The notes: generated by a model not told the origin, from the letters alone. 64,000 nt of DNA from Prorocentrum cordatum (GCA_963575745.1 CAUYUJ010000181.1:539635-603634); one strand, 5' to 3'. Positions 18,936 to 31,657 are shown, numbered from the stretch's first letter. A program made the numbers and translations.

Positions 18936-20617
18936 TTCATTATCAATTTTGAGCTACTCGCATTTGTTTGTGGTTGGATATGTCGCCAGATAACTGTTAA
19001 TAGCTGGGTCAACCTCTCTGGTGATCAAGTCTGCTTGGTTGGTGGTCAGGGCTCCACGGCGAAACGGCAGCGCCACCCAGGTACTCTTGGGACGCCTTGA
19101 AGTCCTACCATAATCCAGAAGCACCAGAAAGTCTTTATACTGGTCCTCCATATTCCAGCGATGCTAATGGGTACAGCCGATGATGGTGGCGGTGTTGATG
19201 GCCATAAGTATGGTGATAACTGTAATGAGGAATGTTGATGCGATGGTGGCGCTTATTGAATTGAGCTGATGCTGCAGGTCATGATTGTGGTGTTGCCGAA
19301 GCTACTGTCAATGTTGGGGTGTATGTAATGACGGTGTTGATGATTCTTCTCAACATGACTCAAAACGATGCGTCCAAACAACACTATGTGCCGGAAATCG
19401 CGAAACAGTCAGTCAGAACAGGAGGTCGTCCATCCAGCTCTTCCAACGTGAACGCTTCATGTCCGAAGTGACCTCGAGACGATGACCACATGCACAATGC
19501 GTCTCATCAGAAATGCCGGATTTACAATGTCAACATTCTGGACAGTTTGGCTTTACACGGATACTGCTGATACCTGTCCAGGATAAGATAATGAATATGG
19601 TAGGCAGAGCGGCGTCATGAAATTCATCACTATACAAAGTTGACAACGTTGCAACATTTTGCCAAGTAGACTTTGGGAAATCATGCAAGTCAGATCATGG
19701 AAGGGGGATAGGGGTATGGTTTATACCGCTGCATCACTACGAAATTGATTCACCCAAGAATTGAAACGCCAAGTAAAATTTTACTTGATTTTTTGTAATT
19801 GCGCGGGTCATAGGGGGGTAGGCTGAGTGGACGGGTGCAGGGGCATTCCAATGTTCGACCCGTACGACACTGCGATAATGATACACACGCCCAGCATGCG
19901 TAGCCAGTTCGGGGTCGGCTTTTGTTTTGCGTTGTCGGCCCTCGCCGCGCTCCCAGCTACAGGCCGCATGCATCGCCACCACTGGTGCGCGGGTCGTGGA
20001 GCAGGACAAGAACTGTGAAAAGCGACTCAAGGGTGGACGAATCCTACCCACCCGCAATGTCACGGAATCTGCGCCGCAGGTTCTGAATTTCAAGTGGCGG
20101 GGCCCGCCCGCAGACAACGCGAAACGCGACCACGACGGACGCGGTCGCCCACCGTGCAATCAAGGGTGGTGCCGCCAGGAAATTTGGCCCACTAGCGCGG
20201 CTAAGGCGCCCCAAGCCATAAGACGTCAAGCCATCATCCTTTCCGCCATCCTTGGCTGCTGCCTCGGCCGTCCAAGGGCACCCTTGGCGGCACATTCATC
20301 CTTGCCGTTTGGGGTCGAAGCCCGTTGCACGGCGGCGTCGCAGGGATGGGGGAGGCAAGGGTACCCTTGGGGATCCCTCCGTATCCTTGCCCATGTTCTC
20401 GTTTGGGCGGGCGCATCCCCGCGCGTTTCTTGCCGCGTAATGGCGTTGCACGGCCCCTTGGGCATCCTTGCAGATTTTTGAGTTGTCGCCTTCTCCCCGA
20501 TCTTGGGTCAGTTTTGACCCGGCAACGGTATATCTTCATGTTCCCCACGCCCCCTTCTTTGCCTCCCCCCTCCTTCCCCGCGGGAGCTTGTCACCCGCTG
20601 CTCTTCTGAGGCGCCCT
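18936..20617. other. Unique stretch, no supported gene
   Basis: AT-richer than its surroundings from 18,940 to 19,830. The palindrome AAGTAAAATTTTACTT lies at about 19,773. From 20,100 the sequence is GC-rich and includes the palindromes CAAGGGTACCCTTG (about 20,358) and CCAAGGGCACCCTTGG (about 20,271). Frames show no domain. Confidence 0.35.
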
Positions 20618-20990
20618 TGGCCCATGATGGCATCTTGATTCAAAAATGTACCATTGGTTTTCCTCGAGCGGTTTCCGTGGTGACACGTGTCACCTGCTTT
20701 TCTTCTGAAGATTCCTTGGCTCATGTTGGCGCCGAGAATCAAACAATTACGTTTGGTTTTCTCCAAGCGGTTTCCGCGGTGACACGTATCGCCCGTTGCT
20801 TTTCTGAGGCTTCCTTGGATCATGGCGGCGTCCAGAATCAAAAATGTACCGTTGGTTTTCCTCTAGCGGTTTCCTCGGTGACACGTGTCACGAGTTGCCT
20901 TTCTGAGGCTTCCTTGGTTCATGTTGGCGCCCAGTCAAAAATTCACAATTGGTTTTCTCCATGGGGCTTCCGCCGTGGCACGTGCCATCC
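20618..20990 (+). repeat. Tandem repeat, four units of about 92 bp
   Basis: Units share CTTGG(C/T)TCATG(A/T)TGGC, a run like ATCAAAAATGTACC(A/G)TTGGTT, TTTCC(G/T)(C/T)GGTGACACGT and CTTTTCTGAGGC. Identity between units is about 75-85% by eye. Confidence 0.85.
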
Positions 20991-22195
20991 AGACGGTCAC
21001 ATCCAGTTCGTCATTTGATGTCGTGGTTGCCTGTCATACCTTTTCTCCCGTGACACTTTTCCACGCTAGTCGGCGGCGTGCGGTTAGCAACTTTTCAGTA
21101 AGTAACCTTTGTCGATTTTCCTGTTCCCTGCTCCTCCCCTTCCGCCAACGAGCAGCTCACCAGAAGAGATCTTATAACAAATTGTGTGTGCATGCTTTCC
21201 ACGCCACGCCACCCCAGCCCATGCCGTACTCAACGGGATCCTGCCCTCCATTTTCGCTGGAGGCACTAGGTTCTATTACATCCAATTTTATTTAGACACT
21301 GCGCTGGCTTCGTTTTATGCATATTTAGAGCGTTGAAAACCTACTCTGCACTAACGTGCCTTACCGCGCCCTTTCCAACCCCTACTCCTACACATGCTGT
21401 GATCAAGGTCAAACGCATATCTGCAACTATCCTGCGCCGTACGATTCGTAGCATTAGCGTGGTCCGCAAACCTACCCCGCAGCTCATCCCACCTCACCCT
21501 GGCATATTCAAACGCCAGCCAGACGCTATCCACAAGTAACGGTGGTGCAAAGGGCGGCAAGACCGAGTTCGACGCGGGCGTCTCCTCAGGGTTCGACGCG
21601 TAGATTTCGTAACACACGCGGCCGCCATGGCGGCGTCCACGACGCAAATGTCACCGCGGTAGCACAGCGCAACTCAACGCCCAATCCGCATGCGCAGACC
21701 ACGTGCACATTTCCTGCCAATCTATCCAATGCCCGCTCCCCCATCAGGCTTTGCTCTACACGGGCTCCTGCAACTAATCACAACTCTTGTGTACCAGTGC
21801 AATATACCTCCTTACCTTGTCCAATGCACAGCCAGCGCTGCTCTTCTTCGTTTGCCGCGACTGTTAAGGCGTCGTTGCTATTTTGATGTGGATCGCCATA
21901 TGCTTTAATGTATTCATCCTACGCGAACTTTACGGCGCGCCTGCATCGCGCAATTTTAGCCCCCCCGCCGCTCCCCCTCCCGCCCCTACCGCCACCCATC
22001 ATCCCACCCGACCCCACTCCATCGCGACCCCGCTCTGTTCGCGCCCTTCCCCCCCCCCCCCCCCCCCGCGTCCGCGCGCAGCGCCCGTGCACAGCAGCGC
22101 CCGCGCGTGGCATCCGTGCGCGAATGTCCATGCGCCACGTCGGTGTGCCACGCGCACGCGCGACGCCTACGCACAAGTCCCGTGCGCCGCATCCG
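20991..22195. other. Unique stretch, no supported gene
   Basis: Mixed-composition DNA with a C-run at about 22,050-22,067 and GCGC-rich sequence after 22,060. Frames of up to 147 codons show no recognisable domain. Confidence 0.35.
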
Positions 22196-22830
22196 CGCCA
22201 CAACGCTGCGCCCTTCCCATGGTTCATGGCCACTTATGGAATTGCGCCCAAGGCCCCAGTAGAGACGCTTACATGCGTCCGCGCCGCGCATCATGCCGCA
22301 CCCTCGCACGGACCGTGGCCCCATAGGGGGCTCCATCGGAGCCCCCTGTGGCGACGTGGACATGCGTCCGCGCCACCGATTACGGCGCGCCCCATCACGC
22401 GGTTCGCGGCCCCACATGGTGCTCCACTTAAGAGCACCCGTGGCGACGGTCGCACGCTCCTGGGCCACCCATCGCGGCGCGCCCTCGCGCGGTTCGTGGC
22501 CCCAGAAGGATATCAACGAAAAGCTGCCCAACCATTGCGACGCTCTCCATCACGCGGCCCGTCGCCTCAGAAAGAGTTCCACCCAAGGCCCCAGTGGCGA
22601 AGTTCGCACGCGCGCGCGCAACCCATTGCGGCGCACCCCTCGCACGGTCCGTGGCTGCATCGGGGCTTTCACTTGAGGCGGCGTCGTACAAGCGTCCGTG
22701 CCGCCCATTGCGGTACGCCCCATCACGCGGCCCGTGGCCACATGAGGAGCTCCACATAAAGTCCAAATGGCGACCTTTGCCCGCGCCATTCGCGGGCCCA
22801 TATGGAGCTCCAAGCGACGTGTACTGCGTT
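22196..22830 (+). repeat. About 90-bp satellite array, locus 2
   Basis: Monomers recur every 90 bp or so (GGTTCGTGGCCCCA at about 22,221, 22,311, 22,401 and 22,491). Each carries GGCGACG…CATGCGTCCGCGCC and TACGGCGC(G/A)CCCCTC. GC content is higher than at locus 1. Confidence 0.85.
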
Positions 22831-22959
22831 TGGCCGCCGATGACGGCACGTGCACGTGCGGTTGCGCCGCCCATGGCGCTTGCGCCGCCCATGGCCCGCC
22901 CACCCACCCAGAGACCCCCGCCCAGCTCCACCCCCGCCACCACCAACCCACCACGACCA

Positions 22960-23105
22960 CCGCCACCCCCACGCACGCCCCCCCCCCCCCCACACACACC
23001 ACCACCGCCACCACCAACCGTCAACCACCACCACACAAACACGACACACACACACACACGACCGGCACCACAGACACACACACACACCACGCACCACACA
23101 CATCA
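22960..23105 (+). repeat. CA/CCA microsatellite
   Basis: CCACCA and ACACAC runs lie between two pieces of the ~90-bp satellite (a further unit at 23,105-23,170). The same order of parts recurs at 38.2-38.6 kb. Confidence 0.95.
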
Positions 23106-23232
23106 CGGCGCATCTATCGCACGGTTCGTGGCCCCATAGGGAGCCCCACCGAACGCCCCAGTGACACGCGCATTTGCGTGTCCACAATCGCGGTCCTCGC
23201 CATTGCACACGATTGAGCTCATGCCCAAGATA

Positions 23233-23877
23233 CAGTCGGAGTCCATTAGTAGGTCGGGCCTGCCAAATCAAGGGTACTCTCGTGTCCTGTGCATCGCGCT
23301 TCGTGTCCTCTGCATTCCCCGGGCAAGGGTGCCCTTGTGTCCTGTGCTTTCCGCGGGTGTCGGCGGCTTGGCCCGCGGCGTTCTGGGCGCGTCGCGCCTC
23401 GGGGAGGTCGCGGCCCTGGTCAAGGGTACCCTTGTGTCCTCTCAGATTTGGGGGTTCGGTTCGCTTCGATGTAAGATTGCGGTTTCAGCGCCGCGCCGCC
23501 GGCGCCGCGGCGAAGGGTATACTCTGCGATGTCCTCTGAGTGCGGCCGCACCGCCAGTGAACCAACGACGCGTTCACTCGAGGTCGCCCCCGCGCAGCAG
23601 GGTACTCCTGTGTCCTGTACTTGCCCAGCCCTGCAAGTTCATTCATCGTCGCGTTCGGGCAGGTCGCGGGGCGCGCAAAGGATACCCTGCCGTCCTGTGC
23701 ATTGGCTTCTCTTCGGCGGGCTCCTGGGAACAGCAGTGGAGGCGCGCTTTTGGCGGAGTCACGCGGGCGCTCAGCCTAAGTCTCATAGAGCGCTCTGTAT
23801 TGTTCCGAATAGAGAAGACGCCGTGTTGGCTTGCAAGCTAGAGCGCGCGCGCGCGGACGCGCGCTGGCGCGCGCGCG
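23233..23877 (+). repeat. Leader with periodic GTGTCCTGTG motifs
   Basis: The motif AGGGTAC(C/T)C(T/C)TGTGTCCTGT appears every 50-110 bp, often as a palindrome such as CAAGGGTACCCTTG. No coding evidence. The near-duplicate is at 31,017-31,657. Confidence 0.7.
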
Positions 23878-26800
23878 AGGAGTTCTGCATGGTCCACAAC
23901 AGAAAAGCTACCATGTAATTTCAAAAACTGAATTTGAAATTTCTGTGGCCCTTTAAGGAGGCCGACGGACGCACCGACTTTCCATTGTGGACAATACAGA
24001 AGTCCCCACGCGCGCGCGCGTGAGGAGTTCTGTATTGTCCACAATACAAAGGCCGCCATGTAAGTCCAAAAAGCTGAATTTGAAATTTCTGTGGCCCTTT
24101 AAGGAGGCCGACGGAAATGTCGACTTTTCTATTGTGGACAATACAGAAGTCCCCACGCGCGCGCGTGCGCGCGTGAGGAGTTCTGTATTGTCCACAATAG
24201 AAAAGCCGCCATGTAATTCCAAAAACTGAATTTGATTTTTTTGTGGCCCTTTAAGGCGGCCGACGGAAATGTCGAATTTTCTATTGTGGACAATACAGAA
24301 GTCCCCACGCGCGCGGGCGCGCGTGAGGAGTTCTGTCTTCTGCACAATAGAGAAGCCGCCCTGTAATTCCAAAAACTGAATTTGGAATTTCCGTGGCCTT
24401 TTAGGAGGCCGACGGAAATGCCGACTTTTCTATTGTGAACAATACAGAAGTCCCGACGCGCGCGCGTCCGCGCGCGCGCGCGTGAGGAGTTCTGTATTGT
24501 CCACAATAGAAAAGCCGCCATGTAATTCCAAAAACTGAATTTGAAATTTCTGTGGCCCTTTAAGCAGGCCGACGGAAATGTCGACTTTTCTATTGTGAAC
24601 AGTACCGAAGTCCCCACGCGCGCGCGCGCGGACGCGCGCGCGTCCGCGCGCGCGCGCGTGAGGAGTTCTGTATTGTCCACAATAGGGAAGCCGCCATGTA
24701 ATTCCAAAAGCTGATTTTGAAATTTCTGTGGCCAGTTAAGGAGGCCGACGGAAATGTCGATTGTTCTGTTGTGAACAATACAGAAGTCCGCACGCGCGCG
24801 CGCGCGTGAGGAGTTCTGTGTTGTCCACAACAGAAAGCCGCCATGTAATTCCAACAACTGAATTTGAAATTTCTGTGGCCCGTTAAGGAGGCCGACGGAA
24901 ATGTCGACTTTTCTATTGTGGACAATACAGAAGTCCCCACGCGCGCGCGTGCGCGGACGCGCGCCAGTCCGCGCGCGCGCGCGCGAAGAGTTGTGTATTG
25001 TCCACAATAGAGAAGCCGCCATGTAATTCCAAAAACTGAATTTGAAATTTCTGTGGCCCTGAAGGTCGCCGACGGAAATGTCGACTTGACTATTGTGGAC
25101 ACTACAGAAGTCCCCGCGCGCGCGGGCGCGCGCGGACGCGCGCGCGTCGCGCGCGCGCGCGTGAGGAGTTCTGTATTGTCCACAATAGAAAAGCCACTTT
25201 GTAACTCCAAAAACTGAATTTGAAATTTCTGTGGCCCTTTAAGGAGGCCGACGGAAAAGCTCACTTTTCTATTGTGGACAATACAGAAATGCCCACACGC
25301 GCGCGTGAGGAGTGCTGTATTGTGCACAATAGAAAAACTACCACTTAATTCCAGAAGCTGAATTTGAAATTTCTGTGGCCCTCTAAGGAGGCCGACGGAA
25401 ATGTCGACTCTTCTATTGTGAACAATACAGACGTCCCCACGCGCGCGCGCGCGTCAGCGCGCGCGTCAGCGCGCGCGCGTGAGGAGTTCTGTATTGTCCA
25501 TAATAGAAAAGTTGCCACGTTATTCCAAAAACTGAATTTGAAATTTCTGTGGCCCTTTAAAGAGGCCGACGGAAATGTCTACTTTTCTGTTGTGGACAAT
25601 ACAAAAGTCCCCACGCGCGCGCGCGCGCGTCCGCGCGCGCGTCCGCGCGCGAGGAGTTCTGTATTGTCCACAATCAAAAAGCCGCCATGTAATTCCAAAA
25701 ACTGAATTTAAAATGTCTGTGGCCATTTAAAGAGGTCAACGGAAATGTCGACTTTTGTGTTGTGAACCATACAGAAGTCCCCGCGCGCGCGCGTCCGCGC
25801 GCGCGCGCGTGAGGAGTTCTGTATTGTCCACAATAGAAAAGCCGCCATGTAATTCCAACAACTGAATGTGAAATTTCTGTGGCCCGTTAAGGAGGCCGGC
25901 GGAAATGTCGACTTTTCTATTGTGAATAATACAGAAGACCCCACGCGCGCCCGCGCGTTCGCGTCCGCGCGCGCGTCCGCGCGCGCGCGCGTGAGGAGTT
26001 CTGTATTGTCCACAATAGAAAAGCCGCAATGTCATTCCAACAACTGAATTTGAAATTTCTGTTGCCCTTTAAGGAGGCCGACGAAATCTCGACTTTTCGA
26101 TTGTGAACCATGCAGAAGTCCCCGCGCGCGCGCGTGAGGAGTTCTGTATTGTCCACAATAGAGAAGCCGCCATGTAATTCCAAAAACTGAATTTGAAATT
26201 TCTGTGGCCCTTTAAGGGGGCCGACGAAAATATAGACTTTTCCATTGTGGACAATACAGAAGGCCCCACGCGCGCGCGCGTGAGGAGTTCTGTATTTTCC
26301 ACAATAGAAAAGCCGCCATGTAATCCAAGAGCTGAGTTTGAAATTTCTGTGGCCCTTGAAGGAGGCCGACGGAAATGTCGACTTTTCTAGTGTGGACACT
26401 ACAGAAGTCCCCACGCGCGCGCGCGCGCGTGAGGAGCTCTGTATTCTCCACAATAGAAAAGCTTATGTAATTCCACAAACTGAATTTGAAATTTCTGTGG
26501 CCCGTTAAGGAGGCCGACGGAAATGTCTACTTTTTTTTATTGTGGACAATATAGAAGTCCCCACGCGCGCGCGCGCGAGAAGTTCTGTATTGTCCACAAT
26601 AGAAAAGCCGCCATGTAATTCCAAAAACTGAATTTGAAATTTTTGTGGCCCTTTGAGGAGGCCGACGGAAATGTCGACTTGTCTATTGTGGACAATACAG
26701 AAGTCCCCCGCGCGCGGGCGCGCGCGGACGCGCGCGCGTCCGCGCGCGCGCGCGTGAGGAGTTCTGTACTGTCCACAATAGAAAAGTCACTTTGTAATTC

Positions 26801-27866
26801 CAAAAACTGGATTTGAAATTTCTGTGGCCCTTTATTTAAGGAGGCCGATGGAAATGCCGACTTGTCTATTGTGGACAATACAGAAGTCCCCACGCGCGCG
26901 CGCGCGGACGCGCGCGCCGCGCGTCCGCGCGCGCGCGTGAGGAGTTCTGTTTTGTGCACAATAGAGAAGCCGCAATTTAATTCCAAAGACCGAATTTGAA
27001 ATTTCTGTTGCCCCTTAAGGAGGCAGACGAAGACGTCCACTTCTCTATTGTGAACAATACAGAAGTCCCCACGCGCGCGCGCGTCAGCGCGCGCGCGCGC
27101 GTGAGGAGTTCTGTATTGTCCACAATGGAAAAGCCGCCAGGTAATTCCAAAAACTGAGTTTGAAATTGCTGTGGGCCCTTTAAGGAGGCCGACGGAAATG
27201 CCGACTTTTTTATTGTGGACAATACAGAAGTCCCCGCGCGCGCGCGCGCGTCTGCGCGCGCGCGCGTGAGGAGGTCTGTATTGTCCCAAATACAAAGAAC
27301 CTTCATGTAATTCCAAAAACTGAAATTGAAATTGAAGGAGGCCGACGGAAATGTCGACTTTTTCTATTGTGAACCATACATAAGTCCCCGCGCGCGCGGA
27401 CGCGCGCGCGTCCGTTCGCGCGCGCGCGCGTGAGGAGTTCTGTATTGTCCACAATAGAAAAGCCGCCATGTAATTCCAAAAACTGAATTTGAAATTTCTG
27501 TGGGCCTTTCAAGAGGCCGACGGAAATGTCTACTTTTCTATCGTGAATAATACAGAAGTCCCCACGCGCGCGCGCGTGAGTTCTGTATTGTCCACAATAG
27601 AAAAGCTGCCATGTAATTCCAAAAACTGAATTTGAAATTTCTGTGGCCCTTTAAGGAGGCCGACGGAAGTGTCGACTTGTCTATTGTGAACAATACAAAG
27701 TCCCCACGCGCGCGCGCGCGTGCGCGCGCGTGAGGAGTTCTGTATTGTCCACAATAGAGAAGCCGCCATGTAATTCCAAAAACTGAATTTGAAATTTCTG
27801 TGGGCCTTTAAAGAGGCCGACGGAAATGTCGACTTTTCTATCGTGAACAATACAGAAGTCCCCACG
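23878..27866 (+). repeat. Hairpin satellite array 1, about 25 monomers of about 160 bp
   Basis: Each monomer starts GAGGAGTTCTGTATTGTCCA and contains CAATAGAAAAGCCGCCATGT, a conserved middle (AAAAACTGAATTTGAAATTT, GTGGCCCTTTAAGGAGGCCG) and ATTGTGGACAATACAGAAGT, then an alternating CG run of 8-40 bp. The segments TTCTGTATTGTCCACAATAG and CTATTGTGGACAATACAGAA are exact complements, so every unit can fold into a hairpin with an arm of about 25 bp. Long Arg/Ala-rich frames through it are by-products. Confidence 0.93.
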
Positions 27867-27867
27867 C

Positions 27868-28310
27868 GCGTCCTCTCGTTTGCGCCGTCCGCGTCCGCGC
27901 CCATGTTCTCTGGTCTTCTGCCATGGCGACAGGTCGCTCTCCCGCGGAAGGGTGGTCTGCGCGTCCTCTCGTTTGCGCCGTCCGCGTCCGCGCCCATGTT
28001 CTCTGGTCTCCTGCCATGGAGACAGGTCGCTCTCCCGCGGAAGGGTGGTCTGCGCGTCCCCTCGTTTGCGCCGTCCGCGTCCGCGCCCATGTTCTCTGGT
28101 CTTCTGCCATGGCGACAGGTCGCTCTCCCGCGGGAGGGTGGTCTGCGCGTCCTCTCGTTTGCGCCGTCCGCGTCCGCGCCCATGTTCTCTGGTCTTCTGC
28201 CATGGCGACAGGTCGCTCTCCCGCGAGAGGGTGGTCTGCGCGTCCTCTCGTTTGCGCCGTCCGCGTCCGCGCCCATGTTCTCTGGTCTTCTGCCATGGCG
28301 ACAGGTCGCG
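27868..28310 (+). repeat. Minisatellite, five units of about 93 bp, copy 1
   Basis: Units carry GCGTCCTCTCGTTTGCGCCG, CCATGTTCTCTGGTCTTCTG and CCATGGCGACAGGTCGCTCT and are nearly identical. The frames open on both strands follow the period, which is a multiple of three, so they are weak evidence for coding. Confidence 0.92.
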
Positions 28311-28580
28311 TGACCGCCCCCAGAGGGAGGTGGGCGCGCGCGGCGCATCATGATTTACTTTTCTGCGCGGTGGGCGGCGCGGCCTGTCGGACACCCCTGG
28401 TGTCCTGTCCGACGTTGGCCCCCCGTCGCGGGGGCGCGGGTCGGCCGCGGGCGACCGCGGTCGCGGCCCCGAGAGGGTACCCTTGTGTCCTGTGGTTCTG
28501 GGAGGTCATGTTGCCGCCGGAAGAGTATTGTGTCCTGTCGCGTGTCCTGGGCAATGGACTCTGCCTGTGCGTCAAACTCC

Positions 28581-29689
28581 AGCCCCGCGCCTTTCCTCTC
28601 CCCCTCCCCCTCTCCCGCCCCCCCCCCCTCCGCCCCTCCCCCAGCCCGTCCCCCGCCCGTCTAATATGGGCGGGCAGGAGGAGAATTGAGCACGGCAGAG
28701 CAAGGCAGAGTCGGGGGCAAAGGATGGGGAGTCATAGGTCACGAGATAGCGCGCCGTGCCAACGTGGGATGATCTGTGGGCGCATGCAGTATGAGGTGCA
28801 GGTATCTGAGTTCCACTCGCCCACGTTTTGCGATCCCACGGGTGCCCTCGAGCACGCGCCTCTGCCATCCTGGCCGTGCGCGTGCGATCTCCAGTGTTGG
28901 GCCACCCTCTGGGAGGGCAGCCCTTGGCCTCTTCGCGCACGCCCTGGCCCATGTTGGGGCATCGCGCGCGCGCCCGCAGAACGGGGCGCCCCGTGTGCCC
29001 AAGCATTCCGCGGCCGCGCCGCCTGGTACTTGCGGCGGTATCCTACTCGTGGCGGGGGAAAAAGAGGGGAGAGGCTCTGTCCGTCGGGGCCGCTGGTGGC
29101 GTTCAGCGTTAAGCGGCACTCGGCCACCGGCCACCGGCAACGAGGGGCGCCGTGTCCGAATGCGTTTCTGGCGCATTTGCCCATGTCTTCGAGGGGGGGG
29201 GGGCGGGGGGCTTAGGTCGCCCGCGTGCCGACAGGTGGCGTCCACCCGAGAATGCGACAGTGGAGCGCTCGGTGGCACAGGGCAGCGCATCGCGGCTGCG
29301 CGAGCGTTGCGCTGCGGCTGGGGCGCTGGGCCCGCCCGCCAAAGTTTCGAAGGGGGGGCGGCGTTCCTCAATCGAAGATGCGAGCGAGCAAGGTGCGTCG
29401 CGGCGGAGAGAATCGCAGGGGCGTCGTCAGGAGCGTTCTGTCCACCTACGGCGCCCGAGCACCTCGGGCCGCGCGCCTGGCGCGTGCACCCCGCCAGCGG
29501 TTGGCGAGGGGGGAGGGGGGGGGGGGGGCTGGTCGGACGCCCGCGCCGCATGCGCCGCCGCAGCCATCAGCGCCGCCAGATGACGACGAAGCGCGCCGCA
29601 GCGCATGGCGCGCCTCGACGCCGCGCGACCGCGCGCGACGGCGCACGACGGCGTACGACGGTGTACGACGGCGTACGACGGAACGAATT
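28581..29689. other. Spacer between the two segmental copies
   Basis: GC-rich unique DNA, with C-runs at 28,610-28,650, G-runs at 29,190-29,210 and 29,508-29,528, and ACGACGGCGTACGACGG-type repeats at 29,636-29,682. Long frames occur on both strands without a recognisable domain. Confidence 0.4.
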
Positions 29690-30700
29690 CAAGCAAAATT
29701 TTGCTTAAATTTGCTTGAATTTTGCTTGAATTTTGCTTGAATTTTACTTGGGGAAGCATTTTTCTGAAAAAATGCTTTCCGATAGTAGAATTTTGAAAAT
29801 TTGCTTGAATTTTACTTTGCAAGCAAAATTTTGCTTGAATTTTGCTTGGCAAGCAAAATGTTGCTTGAATTTTGCTTGGCAAGCAAAATTTTGCTTGAAT
29901 TTTGCTTGGCAAGCAAAATTTTGCTTGAATTTTGCTTGGCGCGGCCCACTAAGCAAACTTCGAAGCAAATTTTGCTTGGTCGGCTGCGCCAAGCATCGAT
30001 GGCGGTCGTGGTCTTATGTGGCCACTACCGCCATCGATGCGAACAGATAGCTAGTGGAAGGGGCGTAGCAACAACAAATGCTTGGATATTACTTGGGCAG
30101 CGCAAAGCAAATTTTAAGCAAATTTCTAGCAAAATTTTGCTACGCGAAGCAAAATTTAAGCAAATTTCTAGCAATTTTTGCTACGCGAAGCAAAATTTAA
30201 GCAAATTTCTAGCAAAATTCTGTTTCGCGCCTTCCACATCTTACCCGCTCACATCGACTGCGGTCGTGGTCCTATATGACCACTACCGCCATCACTGCGC
30301 ACGGAAAACGTAGTGGAAGGGGCGTCGCAACACTTTGCGTTTTACTTTGGGGAGGGGGGAAGTGTGGCAGCGCCAAGCAAATTTTAAGCAAAATTCTAGC
30401 AAAATTTTGCTACGCGAAGCAAAATTTAAGCAAATTTCTAGCAAAATGTTGCTTCGCCCCTTCCACATCTTACTCGTTCACAGCGATGGCGGTCGCATCT
30501 TAGTTACGCGGGGGGACGGGGGTGGCAGCGCCAAGCAACATTTAAACAAATGTCTAGCAACATGTTGCTACGCGAAGCAAAATTTAAGCAAATGTCTAGC
30601 ACAATTTTGCTACGCGAAGCAAAATTTAAGCAAATGTCTAGCAAAATTCTGCTACGCCAAGCAAACAAGCAAGTTGTCTAGTAAGCTGTTGCTACGAATT
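29690..30700 (+). repeat. AAGCAAAATTTTGCTT palindromic repeat field
   Basis: Dozens of copies of AGCAAAATTTTGCTTGAATT and AAGCAAAATTTAAGCAAATT, many self-complementary. Three interspersed blocks of about 100 bp (GATGGCGGTCGTGGTC … CTACCGCCATC; GTAGTGGAAGGGGCG) are near 29,995, 30,250 and 30,460. This is an AT-rich island in GC-rich surroundings. Confidence 0.9.
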
Positions 30701-30764
30701 GCGATTCGAACGCGCCCAATATTTCGCAAAGCACCCCCTCCTTTTGTTTTGTTCGCAAAGGTCA

Positions 30765-31012
30765 ACCCCCTTCCCCCGTCCTCCCGATTTCTGCAAAAGT
30801 CCTCACCCCACCTCCCCATGCCGATTTGTGCAAGGTCCCCCCTGCCCCCGCCCCCGTCCTTCTGATTTTTGCAAAAGCCCCCCGCCCCCCTTTCCCCCCG
30901 TCCTTCCGATTTTTGCAAAGCCCCTCCTCCCCCGTCCTTCCGATTTCTGCAAAGCCCCCCCCCTTATTCCGATTTGTGACTCCCGATCTTTGCAAAGTCC
31001 CCCCCCCCCCGT
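30765..31012 (+). repeat. CCCCCGTCC-TTCCGATTTTTGCAAAG repeat, left block
   Basis: About seven degenerate units of 30-40 bp: a C-run, CCGTCCTTCCGATTT and TTGCAAAG. It immediately precedes segmental copy 2; similar units follow that copy at 36,004-36,240. Confidence 0.85.
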
Positions 31013-31657
31013 GCCGTCGGAGTCCATTAGTAGGTCGGGCCTGCCAAATCAAGGGTACTCTCGTGTCCTGTGCATCGCGCTTCGTGTCCTCTGCATTCCC
31101 CGGGCAAGGGAACCCTTGTGTCCTGTGCTTTCCGCGGGTGTCGGCGGCTTGGCCCGCGGCGTTCTGGGCGCGTCGCGCCTCGGGGAGGTCGCGGCCCTGG
31201 TCACGGGTGCCCTTGTGTCCTGGCAGATCTGGGGGTTCGGTTCGCTTCGATGCAAGATTGTGGTTTTAGCGCCGCGCCGCCGGCGCCGCGGCGAAGGGCA
31301 TTCTCTGCGATGTCCTCTGATTGCGGCCGCGCCGCCAGTGAACCAACGACGCGTTCTCTCGAGGTCGCCCCTGCGCAGCAGGGTACTCCTGTGTCCGGTA
31401 CTTGCCCAGCCCTGCAAGTTCGTTCATCGTCGCGTTCGGGCAGGTCGCGGGGCGCGCAAAGGGCACCCTGCCGTCCTGCGCATTGGCTTCACTTCGGCGG
31501 GCTCCTGGGACCAGCAGTGGAGGCGCGCTTTTGGCGGAGTCACGCGGGCGCTCAGCCTGAGCCTCATAGAGCGCTCTGTATTGTTCCGAATAGAAAAGAC
31601 GCCGTGTTGGCTTGCAAACTAGAGCGCGCGCGAGCGGACGCGCGCTGGCGCGCGCGC

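Larger units (their letters stand above)
23233..28580 (+). repeat. Segmental duplication, copy 1 (about 5.3 kb)
   Basis: Starts at GTCGGAGTCCATTAGTAGGT and ends near TCTGCCTGTGCGTC. Its order is a ~640-bp leader, the hairpin satellite, the ~93-bp minisatellite and a ~270-bp trailer; copy 2 at 31.0-36.0 kb has the same order. Leader and trailer are about 95% or more identical by eye. Size differs mainly through satellite copy number (25 against 23 units). Confidence 0.92.

Noticed and set aside
23953-27512. Many overlapping frames with the phrase NYMAAFLLWTIQNSSRARA in the hairpin satellite
   Set aside because: They follow the satellite period and change frame with CG-run length. Similar frames occur on both strands.
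27838-28353. Frames with five repeats of a ~31-residue peptide on both strands
   Set aside because: The ~93-bp unit is a multiple of three, so any open frame is repeated. No independent sign of coding.
30690-30720. T-arm-like sequence GCGTTCGAATCGC on the minus strand considered as a tRNA
   Set aside because: No matching acceptor stem, D-arm or anticodon arm is found upstream.
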